Of a DNA stretch of 64,000 nucleotides, positions 12,101 through 23,400 are shown one piece after another. Under the pieces are notes generated by a model. That model made no database searches and was not told where the DNA came from. It saw only the letters and a list, made by a program, of their open reading frames with translations. The stretch comes from Ianthella basta. Taxonomy: Eukaryota; Porifera; Demospongiae; Verongiida; Ianthellidae. Made by a program: the position numbers and the translations under genes. Numbering within the stretch: position 1 is the stretch's first letter; every line of letters begins with the position of its first letter. The DNA is taken from contig OZ025873.1 of NCBI GenBank assembly GCA_964019415.1, positions 3,696,776 through 3,760,775 of the forward strand, in the 5' to 3' direction.

Positions 12101-15099
12101 AGGAATGTGACCTACTCACGAACACTTTGAGCCTCTCCCTTTGATGTACATGTCTGCACACACATCATCCTGTCCAATCTGTCACTGTGATAAGAAAGTA
12201 TTAATAGCCTGTCCAGATACTTGGGGTGTGATAGCTTGCATTTATTCAATTAGTGAGTCTTAACCATATATGGCCTGTAATTATACAATCCCTGCTCTAT
12301 CTGTGAGAGCAGGGTTAACAAGCATCTTAAATTTCTCTGAACCAACACATACCAATCAAGTCATGGTGCACATGTACAGTACACCAGACACACAGACTAT
12401 ATTCACAGAACTACTGCACATCATGACTGTGTAGTGCCCTAGCTAGTCACATACACAGTTTCGTAGGCTAAGATGCCATAGATACCATGCAATCAAATCT
12501 CGGTGCACTTGCACACCAGACACCCAAATCTGTATTCACAGAACAGCTTCACCTTATGACCTCACTGGACTGTATATAGGGCATATACTGGTTGAAGGGT
12601 AGGAGTCTGCAGTTGTCAAGTGTATTCATGTAAACATGAGCGCATGTGTGCACATGAGGTAGATGTAGCATGACTGCAGCAGTGTACATTGAGTCTGAGA
12701 ATGGTACAGTACATACTGTACACTACTCATTCCATAAGCAAAATTAATTATCTTACTGTTATAATTGTAACACTCTCTCTTGACCTCATACCTTGTAAGT
12801 TTGTCTGTATGTATACTATTATAGTAACATTAAGTCATTCGCAACTATTCACTGCGATACGTATCACAAAGGTCTAACTGTATGGCTTTTGTGTGCTTTC
12901 TATATACAGAATTGTTGTTGGTAACTTTGACTCTGAAGGGAGTAACCACAATCAGACATGGAACATATGTTGACTAATATGTACTTATGTTGCTTCAGTG
13001 TGTCATATTTAATGTTCCACTTCCACGCTTGGTCATGCCACACAATTGTATGTGGGTGATACACCCACAAGTTTATCCTTCATTAAAGTACACAGTCAGA
13101 CAGCCCATTCTGGGTGACATCCGATAGCATAGCAGGACATGGAAGTATGTCTCACGAAGGCAAGAATGGTGGTACAGTAGCAGTCCCCACACTCTTAACT
13201 GCCTAGCCCATAAGAGATGCCAGTAATAACACGCCCAACAGTCTCCAATCACGTGCATGATGCAATAGCAAACCAAAGACTTGCATAAGAAGTAGAATTT
13301 CACAATTTCTTGTCATGTCACCCATACGTCATGTCACCCATACGTATAATAATATGCCCCCACATGTACCCTACTCTTCTCTGGGCAATTGTTTGTCAAA
13401 TGGTAGACACAGTGTACACAGCTGCATGCATATGGTCACCTGGTCTCCTCTGTACTGTCTGGCTTTGTACAATTTCTATGATGCAACCTATTGTGTTTTA
13501 AAGTATCATTGGTTCTCATTTCCTCTTGTCAGTGTTGCTAGTCATGGTAAGTACCTGTGGCCTGCTCTTTTCCTTGGTACATATACACATACATACAGGG
13601 TTAGAATTAGGGCTTAAGGTTAGGGCTAGCAATGCGTATGCAGCGTTCCGTGTGCCTGGAGGGGGATGTGCAGTATGTACTCTTAAATGTACCATTGTCT
13701 CGATACCTGCCCAGTCCATGACAGTGTGCTTAACTCCATTGTACCTTCATGGTTTGTACAATTAGCACATCATAGACTCTGGGCACCCTGATAACCAGAT
13801 GTGTGCAGTGCTATATATGTACAGTAGGTTAATGATATGCAGGCACTTCCTTGATAATGATTAGTGGCCTTTCAAGTGTATGGCTTTTGTATGACAACTT
13901 GTATTTTGCTTGGTCTGGAATACTTCCTCTTTGGTCATTGCCCTGGAAGTGGTTGTAGCTGGGGAAGCAACAATGCACATACAGTATTACTGTATTATTT
14001 CCTATCAATCGTCTTTGCCATATATGGTGGTGCACCATATATGTACGTTCCTGTGCATGTGTCTGCAGTGTGGTATATACGTATATTGTATTATTATGCA
14101 CTTGATGCCAAAGCAGAGCCTCTTTCCATAGGGCATACTGCCTTCTGCAGCCCTTGCAATCAACTTCACATCATGTACACATGTGGCCACTACTATCATC
14201 CCTACATGCATAATACTTGGAGCATTACTAGTGCGTGCATGTGTCTGTTTGGAGCGTTCTGGGCTGCTGAAAGCCCTCTCTCTATTGCAAAGTAAGCTAT
14301 TGCACAGAAAGCTTGCTTGGCTTTGGCACTGCCTTATTAGCTAAGGAAAGACATGACCACGCTATACTTATATATAACATGGTGTAGGTGTAGCTATATG
14401 TATGCAAGTGCATGACAGTTGCCAATGTCAGTGCAAACAAGATCAGCACTATAGCCAGGCAGTGTCACCCAGCTGCAATCACCCAAATGGTGATGGATGG
14501 CCTGTGTTGTCCACTCAGCGACACGACACAGAGCAAGCACGGCTGAAGGCCATGCTTGCTCATAGTAGTAATACAGACACCAAGATACTCTGACCAACCC
14601 AGTAACACTCCAGGACTGTTCATCAGCTATGACTGTTAAAGGGTTTGGGGTACACACTGTAGCTTGGGACTCATGCAACTACCATTTCTCATATCCAAAC
14701 TATTTCTCTGTGCATGTGCCTGGCATTGTTGCTATATAACGTACAATGTCTACCCCTTGATTTGCTGACCCTGACCCTTCAACCTACATTCTTGTTTATA
14801 AATGATTTTCTGCATTAAGTTGCGGATAACTCAGTTTCAATTACTTGTGTCCTAATCACTAAGAGCTTTATTGGCCCATTTGTGCATATAGGACAGATTT
14901 GATACACTAAGACAAGTACTTACAATACTGATTAATCTGACTTAGAAATATTATTGGCACCTATACAGCAGCCAGTTGGAAAGTACACCAATAGAGAGTG
15001 CACTAGTTTGCTTTGAGCTTACTTGCTTTGGTAAGTGAAGAAGAACCACATTGCAGTCCTAACACCACAGTAGTGTTTCATGAATATACATATTGATAC

Positions 15100-15275
15100 A
15101 CTAGTGTATAAACTATTCCTTTAGAATTAAAAGGGATTTTGGAATGGCCAGCAGAAAAAGCACAGAAACAAGCAACAGTAACTCAACACCATGATGAACC
15201 ACATTTCCGTGACGTTTGCTCTGCATTCCTAATTTCCTTGTAGCTACATGGACCCAAACGTCTAGCTAGCTAGCC
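15100..15275. repeat. Half copy of the 19825-20152 fold-back
   Basis: This matches the left arm of the fold-back in receptor A intron 5, from ACTAGTGT through AGAATTAAAAGGGATTTT and ACAAGCAACAGTAACTCAAC to the TAGCTAGCTAG centre, and lacks the right arm. It is a solo arm of the same family. Confidence 0.8.
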
Positions 15276-15485
15276 ATCATTTTTAAAACCTGAATGAAGT
15301 CATAAGCTGTGTGCTATGCTGTGGTAGGTCCTTACTTGCAATCCTGTCACTGATTTACATATTCGTCCTGTATGTGTAACCCTGTCCCATGTTGTTTTTT
15401 GTATCAAGTGTGAAATTGTTATTTAAGGCGATGAACTAGTGGCTAGGTAACATCATACTTTCCCTGGAAACTACTCTAGCTCAAA

Positions 15486-15870
15486 TTGGGGACACCCCAC
15501 CAGACCCTCAGACAGATGCTTGTGCACCTGAAAGATCATGTCGAGCCCGACCGCCGGGCAGGAGTGGTCTACAGGATCCCTTGCAGATCCTGTACCAAGG
15601 TGAACATCAGCCAAACAGGTCACACCCTAGAACACCGCCTGAAGGAACATAGAAGGGCACTTGTGTCAGGAGAGGTGAACTTGTCAGCAGTAGCACAGCG
15701 TGCGGTGGATGAAGGACATGAAATCGATGTGATCGACAGTGATAGATGGACACCCTAACTTCCACCAGAGGTGTGCACTGGAAGCACGGCACATCAGATC
15801 CCAGGACAACCTTATGGACAGAGATGCAGGATCCTTGCCTCCGGTGTACAACCCTCTGATCTGTCACCAG
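15486..15870 (+). pseudogene. Penelope-like retroelement remnant, GIY-YIG endonuclease end
   Basis: The frame 15486-15755 encodes VVYRIPCRSCTKVNISQTGH then LEHRLKEHRRAL, which resembles the GIY-YIG nuclease fused to Penelope-like reverse transcriptases (the usual second motif, YIGQTG, appears here as NISQTG). After about 15740 the homologous frame shifts (VIDGHPNFHQRCALEARHIR, ending PPVYNPLI). The upstream reverse transcriptase is absent. It is broken at its 3' side by the insertion at 15881-16780 and is non-functional as it stands. Confidence 0.75.
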
Positions 15871-15880
15871 AACTTCACTA

Positions 15881-16780
15881 GCACCCCTTTCACATGGACA
15901 CTTTCAAACCGGGTCGAACCCAGTTTCACAGTCTCGCGCGCCAGCCCCTATTTCCCTTATTGTGCAATCGCGGAGAAATAGGGTCTGGTCAGACTTGACC
16001 GGTTCCTGGGTCGCCATGGAATGTGCGGAATGCGTGACGTCATCAAAGCCACTTTAGAGCTTTGGATTATACGGCGAGCAGCCTATTCTACGCGCGATTG
16101 CGCAATAATAGGAGCTGGCGCGCGAGACTAAGTTTCACACCTTTGAGGTGTGGAATTTTGATTTTGTAACTGGGTCGAACCCGGTTCATGCAACCCAGTT
16201 GAACCGACCCAGTTGTAACTAGGTTCAGGGCGTTAGAAAATGGCGGAAAGGGGAAAGACGTGGTCGAATGGCAAAACGGCGGTACTGGTGGACGCGTGGA
16301 GCGAGGATACGATCCAGTAACTTCTGTTGGGCTCGAAAAGGACCGCTAAGACCTACAATAAGATTGTAGAGATGCTTGCCGCTCACTCTTTCTCGCCCCA
16401 TCGTGCTACAACCTGGTCTAGGAATGCATGGCTTCTGTTTCTCACCCATACCGACCTTGTCTGGCGTACACTGCCGAGCAAAAGTGTTTGCGTTACCAGC
16501 ACCATGATCGTAGCGAGTTTGGCAGCTTGCCGCCAACGAAACGCCATCAATCGTCTCCTCCTGGCACTGTCTAGCTCTCTCTCGCTGCTCCCATACGTTG
16601 CCGTCGCCGCCTCCAAAGCCAAATGAGCCCGGAACAGATGATAACCACTACGATCTCCCCTACCGACGCCATTTTCCAACTCTGCATTGCGTCACTCGCG
16701 CTTGCGCATGGTACGAATAAAATTCCCCATGTGAACACAAAATTAGCGAAACCGGGTTAGTTGCGCATGTGAAAGGGGGG
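15881..16780 (+). mobile_element. 900-bp DNA transposon remnant with Myb/SANT-like ORF, nested in the Penelope remnant
   Basis: The ends match as inverted repeats (CCCCTTTCACATG left, CATGTGAAAGGGG right) and both abut TA. Inside, GGGTCGAACCC-type palindromes recur near both ends. The frame from ATG at 16240 reads MAERGKTWSNGKTAVLVDAW, then DTIQ, a TAA at 16318-16320, and on with GSKRTAKTYNKIVEMLA. That is the Trp-rich, helical pattern of the Myb/SANT-like (Myb_DNA-bind_4 type) protein that accompanies PIF/Harbinger transposases. No transposase is present. The Harbinger assignment is inference; TA flanks would also fit Tc1/mariner-type insertion. Confidence 0.6.
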
Positions 16781-17001
16781 TAGATGACCTTATGACTTCT
16801 TTCCCATCTCCCCCCCCCCCTTTATTGCCTATGTATGACTTATAGCTGATTGTTTATTAAATTTTAGGATTGTTATTCATTGATTTCCCACACTCACCAG
16901 TTCTTTCATGTTCCACCCCCAGCTTTTTGCCCCCATCCTTCACTTTTTTCCCACCCTGCCAGCACATATACATTGCCTTGCCTTGTTTTGTAATCCTCAC
17001 T

Positions 17002-17045
17002 CTCCAATGAGGACTCCTGGATTGTGGTCAAAACGTCTGATTGGA
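17002..17045 (+). repeat. Hammerhead-like motif, degenerate (Penelope-type tail)
   Basis: TCCAAT and ATTGGA can pair as an outer stem. Inside are AATGAGGAC, a hairpin closed by GAC/GTC, and AAAACGTC. The order mimics the CUGAUGA-stem II-GAAAC-GUC layout of hammerheads known from Penelope-like elements, but core bases are altered. It lies about 1.1 kb past the GIY-YIG remnant, in the same orientation, so it may be that element's tail. Confidence 0.4.
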
Positions 17046-17335
17046 ACACTACACCTGTCCCCAATTGATCGGCTAGAGTAGTTTCCAGAGAAAGTATGCT
17101 TAGGCGATGAGTCAAGCCAGACCTGAATGCGTCTGTGTAAGTGCAAAGTAACTATATACATTTTTCCCTCTAACGACAATTCCTTCACCTCCTCTGTTGA
17201 CCCTCAATTGTCATATGGAGTCTTATTCGTTTCCTCTAACTGCACCATCCTCCTATTGATTCCTGTGGAATGGTACAAATGTATGTGTGTGGGTGTAAGC
17301 CATACTGCTGTTGTTGCATGGTTTCCAATTCTTTG

Positions 17336-17346
17336 CTATTTAAGCC
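17336..17346 (+). promoter_or_regulatory. TATA-like box of receptor A
   Basis: CTATTTAAGCC lies 93 bp upstream of the receptor A ATG. Receptor B has a better box at the equivalent distance (31976), which supports homology of the two promoters. Confidence 0.45.
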
Positions 17347-17431
17347 ACCTGTCTCAGACGCTTGCAGCAGGTTCAACAATTTTGTCAAGTAAAGCTTGTA
17401 TAAGAGAAGAAAGAAGAAGATACAGGACACA

Positions 17432-20400
17432 ATGGCATTATATTGTAACAGCAGAAGTCTAGTAGTCTTTCCCCTGGCTTTCCTCCTTATCTCAGTCCTC
17501 TACCAGCAAGGTGTGTGGGAATGTTCTACTATTACTCTGTGTATTATATGGAGAGGTGTGAGTGTAGGTGTATGTATGATTATCTTTAGCTGTGTGCTTG
17601 AATAGTTTCAGTGCTTATCTGGTACTTCTGTGATTGAGGGAGGGGTGAGACTTTGCATTGAAGTGCAGAAGAGCACAATAGTGCCCATGTGTACTTCCTA
17701 ATAGACTTAGTGGCTGCATTGCAATCCTGTGGACTAACTCCTTCTGATTTCCTGTAGGATTGTCCCTTGTCCAGCCTTGTCAGAACTTGGCTATCATTCG
17801 TACTGACACCTCCTCTGATGTTACTCACTCTGTTGTACTCCTGAATGGTGTCAATGCTGGTCCAACACCATCCTTCCGTTGTCAGAATCATCATGGTAGC
17901 ACAGCAGGGTTGAGGTGGTTGCCATCACCTCAGACAGAGTATTCTGGTGTCCTGAGAGAGCTGCAAAGTATCCAGCAAACCTTCATCAGTCGTCACAGGC
18001 AGCAAATCTTGGGTGATTTGGTGGTTGGCGCACAAGGACGAGGAGAAGGATTCTACTTGTGTAATAATGTGTTCAACCTTGGCTGTTACGTTGGGGTGTT
18101 TAAGAGGAGCTCTCTTGGTATGCACACAAACATCATGCAGCATACAGTAGAAGTAATCTACAGTCATTGATTTTACATATGACATTATTAGATGGAGCTC
18201 TTTACTGGTAATGTTATGCTATACATCTTCAGCTGCCCGGAATGTTCGCTTCAATCACATCTCCAACACTGGGTTTGAAGTCTCTTGGGACCTACCTGTG
18301 CATTCAGCATTTGTTAAAGGTTACCAGCTCACCATAGCAACACAAGATGGTCGTACAACTGTACAGAAGCATTTCCCCAAAGGAGAGACTACCTACACTC
18401 ATGTAGTGTCCTGTGTATTGCCTGGCCAGATGTACTCGGTCAGTGTTGAAACACTGTACAGCTTTCAGCAGAAAGGGTTCTACTCCGTTCAGGAGACAGC
18501 TGAGGTTTCTACACCTGCAGATAACAGTGTCAAAGAATGCTTAGGTATGTTGAGCCAGTCTGCATGTCTATTTTATGGCATCTATCTTAGTAGTAGGTAT
18601 AGCATGCAAGTGCATCACCATCCACATGCAGTAGTAGGTAAAGGTTATGAGCTAGAGCATCATGTGCAATTCTACAAGACTGGCCAATCTCTTTCGTGTG
18701 GCTAGTGCTCACTCAATGGAAGGTTTTACTTTTAGCTAAGCAGTCAGTATATCATGCAATGACTAGATTACTGATAAGGCATATCATGTCCTGAACTTCA
18801 TAGTTTCACTTTAGCTGACTTACATATAAGCCATCACACCTAGACTTCCTAGATCCATTACATCATTTTTATGTAAGTATTCCTAGTTGTGTTGTACTGT
18901 TTGTCTGCTTTGTGCAGTGGAACTTGACCCAGCCAATATCACTGTTTGGGCAGAAGAAAAGCCCAGGGCTCTAAGAGTAGGTTGGCACCATTCTACATTG
19001 CCTTCTGAAGTGAAGACAGTGAAGATTGTCATTCAGTACAAGAAAGCAGATGATAATGATTACATTGAGACTGTGGTCCAAGGTTCTGATTCTGAAATCA
19101 GCCTTGATGGTTTGGAACTTGGAGCAACCTATCTTGTGCGTGTTGCTATGTACCCTGAGGATAAGATGTTCAATGGCTCTCTCTTGCCAATAAAATACAT
19201 GAGTGTATTCAGTGATGACGTGGTTGCTACCACTTTCAATGGTGAGTGTGCTTATGCACATACGATATGTGTGATCCAACTTTGTGCATACTGATGCATG
19301 TATGCACGTCGTGTGTCACTGAGTATACACACTATCTGCCGCACCTTTGCTGTAGCTACGTAGGTAGTCGCAATGTGTTGTGCACCTGAGCCATTCTCAC
19401 TTATATCATGTCACATGCCATTTGCATTAGTTTCTTCCTCTCCCTACTCTTCCAGTTCCGCAGCCTCTCATCCTCAGGGTTTCTCCCACTGCTCACACCA
19501 GTCACTCCATCACCATTGGCTGGACCAATGACTTGGCCAACAAACCACCAGCAAAGGATGTGTTGGTGATTGCCTCTCAGGATGGCAATGAAGTGGGAAG
19601 GGTCCGTGCAGATGCTGGTGAAAGAGAGGCATTGGTGTCTGGTTTGCTAGCAGATACAGAGTATCTTGTGACTGTGTGGGCAGAGAACAACATTGGACAG
19701 AGCAGCAACCACAGCCTACTCGTACAGACCCTACCTGCTGGTATGCTTCCGTGTGAGGTACTGTATGGGGGCATGTATTGGTATGGGTGCATGCATGTGG
19801 GTGATTGGGCTACTTTTGTATAGTACTAGTGTGTAAAAATTCCTTTAGAATTAAAAGGGATTTAGGAATGGCCAGCAGAAAAAGTATAGAAACAAGCAAC
19901 AGTAACTCAACACCATGATGAACCACATTGCTGTGAAGTTCACTATGCATTCCTAATTTCCTTGTACAGGTACATGGGCCCAAATGTATAGCTAGCTAGT
20001 CCCATGTAGCTACGAGGAAATTAGGAATGCATAGCAAACTTCACAACAATGTGGTTCGTCATGGTGTTGAGTTACTGTTGCTTGTTTCTATACTTTTTCT
20101 GCTGGCCATTCCTAAATCCCTTTTAATTCTAACGGAATTTTTACACACTAGTTTGTACAGTTTTTGCATATCCAAAGAACTATGGTTACATCAGATTGAT
20201 ACCAGCGCTGACTAATACCCCTTCCTTAAATTAGCTGAAGATTGTGCAGAGCATCGAGCACAGTTATGCCACTTTAGATGAGGCGGCTGCCGTGTACCGT
20301 ACGGTATACCAGCACAACAAAATGGCAGCATTGGGGTATCTTTATACACGGGGAGGACAAATTTCCTGCCCGCTCCAGTGCTGTACTTATTGGATTGCCA

Positions 20401-23400
20401 CCGACGCTCAGATCCTAGTCCTTGACCTAGGTACGTAAGTCTTCGTACACATCTTAGGTCCGTAGGTGCCCTGTGTCGAGCGCTAGGAGTTCGCAAATAT
20501 TCGGTGGGAAGAACAAGAATAATATGAAAAGACAAAATGGGATACGAGCAGCCTATGACGCTTTTCTCTTACGTGCACTCCAGGTTGCCTTTGGGTGCGC
20601 TGTCGTCGTCAATACATCAAAAGAAGCCTATCCATGGCCTTTAATTGTTCTTTGCCACTGCCGTTTGGCTAGTTTCACTGAAGCGCCCTAATACATTAAG
20701 ATAGGGATGCCATTTTGAACCGGGCACATTCCTAAATAGACGTCACGAGCGTGACGTCTGATAAATTAGTTCAATGCATGAACGTATTTTAATGCTATGG
20801 AGAATGATATTTCTTCTAGACGATTGAGCACATCACCAAAGTCACTAATAAATTCTGTGCAACATTTTCACCCATGTACAGTACATAACATTTTCACCCA
20901 TCATGGGCTTCATCACATATAAACCTTTCCTGCATGAAGCATCTTTTGTCATATGATCTTATTTCCTATTATCTTCAGACATTCTTGAAGCCCCTATGAA
21001 TGTTGAAGCTAATGTACTAAGTGCTACTACCATTAATATCACCTGGGATCAGTCTGGAAGCAAGACCACCACCAACACCACTTATGAAGTATCATTTGAA
21101 GTGACTGATGACAATGAGTACTATCCAAGGAATGGCTCCTTCATAGTGTCTGATAGGCACTTCACGGTGCAGAACCTTCACCCATTCAGAGAGTATCTGT
21201 TATCAGTGACCCATGTTGATCAAGCTGGAGTTAGGAGTGAGACTATTGGAGTGAAGGCTAGGACATTCTCCGCAGGTGGGTTATCCTGCAGTACTTGCAG
21301 TCCTTTGAAGTGGTCTCCTGTAAGAGATAGTTGTTGTGTCCTGTTGCTATGGGCATTCCAACTGCCCCCAGTATGCAGTCACTAATTGAATGAATAGAAT
21401 TCCGTAGCTTCTTTATGTTTCCAACAAGTAGTTCCAGGCTCTAAACAGGTTTCCATCGTGCTCTTTTCATACAAATCACTCCTGTGTGTTCTGTATTGGA
21501 GCATGTGATGCCATTTAATATGGTGTACAGCATTGCTAACAACCTTCATTCATTGTACATGCACTGATCATGACCATGGACTCCTCACTAGAATAACCAT
21601 GTTGGGAGCACATTGATCTCACACAGGACTCCTTCCAATTTGCCTTATATAGCCCCAAGTGGCCCACCTCAGTCCATCACTGCTGAACATGTTACCTCAC
21701 GAAGCATCTCCTTGTCCTGGGCTGAGCCAGCTCCGAGACACAGAAATGGCATTGTGACATCCTACACAGTGCTCTATCGGGCAGCAGACACTGCCCTCGT
21801 GAAGGAGGCCGAGATAGTGAAAGGTCCTTGTGAAATCTTGTCCACCTTCACCCTTGATCACCTGACTCCAGCACATGTCTATCAAGTCAAAGTGGCTGCC
21901 ACTACTGAAGTTGGAAGGGGAATTTTCAGTAATTGGGTTAACATGATAACATCTGAGGAAGGTATGCTAGAAATGATGGAGTAGCATAACTGGCATGTTT
22001 ACCTGTCAGCCTTGTCTCATTGCCGAAAGTTCTCAGTCACGAGTCTATGTCATTTTCTTGCAGTGCCCTCAGAAGCACAATGCCACTGTTACAAGGCCTC
22101 ATAGAGATCATACCCTGTGCGTGTGGAGACTGTGTAGACCTAGCTATTTGGGGCGAGCGAAGCGAAGCCCCTCTCATCTGGGTGGTGCGAAAACCGGAAG
22201 TTTGGTACGTTGCGGTTGCGCAATAGTTTTTGGTACGTCGCGGTTGCGCAATAGTTTTTGGTACGTCGCGGTTGCGCAATAGTTTTTGGTACGTCACGGT
22301 TGCGCAATAATTTTTGGTACGTCGAGGTTGCGCAATACTTTACCTTATATGGAACGTTCGCTGCATTGCGCAATAGTTTATCATCTTTGGTACGTAAGTA
22401 AGGTCTCTTACGCTTGCTTGCTACAGCCGCCTCTGTGACGGGCTACTTTTGATTCCTGCGCGATTGCTATTACGCAGTCTCTGGTTGGCACGTAGTTAAG
22501 GTCTCTTACGCTTGCTTGCTACAGCCGCCTCTGTGACGGGGTACTTTTGTCTCTTGCGCTGGTGCAAATACGCAGTCTCTGGTGCCGGCTTTCAGTGTAC
22601 TCTTCTGCTGGACAGGTGACTGTCAAGATAGTGAAGGTGAACTGGCCGGTTTAGCCATACAAGGACTGTATGGGCCAGGTGGGAGGTGTGCTGTTGCTTT
22701 GATAGTTAAGTTCTCTTACTCTTGCTGGCTATATTGTGGAATTGGGCAATATTTAGCACACCGCAGCTGCCAGTTCCTGACTGTTCAGATGTACAGTTGA
22801 TTTCAGAATGACTGGCCAACATGGCAAATGGCAAATGACGTGATGTCACAGCAAATGGCAATACTGAACAATAGGCATGACATAATAGCAAGCAGCAAAA
22901 CTACTAGTGACGTCACGCCATTTGGTCGTTCTGCCATTTGCCATTTTGGTAACCATTCTGAAATCAGCTGTAGTTTCCGTCATACCCAGACCCACCCATC
23001 TGCCCGCCGGCAATATTATTCTGACAGCATGCGCTACAACTAACTTCTAACTAAATCCTGATTGCAATTGTACGCACGTGTGCATGTATGTTCTTGATAA
23101 TAATAAAAAATAAAACCATTGAGGACAATAGCAAAATAAACTTCCCGCTCGCCCCCACAATGCCTTGCATTCGTCTAGTTATGTCTCTATCCGTATACGG
23201 ACGAGGTCCGTCCGCAAACTCTTTGCACATAATTATGGCCGCTGACCAACTAGTCTGGTTGCTAGACCGTCCCGTAAACACCCAGAGGCGCGGAAGGGGA
23301 GGAAACGTCCGCAAAAGACTAGAAAATGCCATTATAATAACTTTTGCGTGGTTGTTGCAGTCGTCGATCATATACAGGCTGTTTTTTTAGCGAAACCTAT

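Larger units (their letters stand above)
8391..15099. other. Gene-poor stretch, about 6.7 kb
   Basis: No exon chain, conserved domain, rRNA or tRNA recognised. It holds the two hairpins listed separately, a short (GT)n near 9250-9268, and a doubled TCATGTCACCCATACG near 13315-13345. The longest open frame (13864-14295) overlaps others on both strands and shows no domain. Confidence 0.5.

Noticed and set aside
13596..13630. TTAGGG-like stretch suggesting an interstitial telomere
   Set aside because: Only degenerate, irregular matches (TTAGAATTAGGG, TTAAGGTTAGGG). Too short to support telomeric origin.
13864..14295. 143-codon open frame
   Set aside because: Overlapping frames of similar size exist on both strands, there are no recognisable motifs, and the composition matches the surrounding non-coding DNA.
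22582..22710. Gly-rich frame in receptor A intron 7 that resembles collagen
   Set aside because: There is no regular Gly-X-Y spacing, and it lies inside an insertion absent from receptor B.
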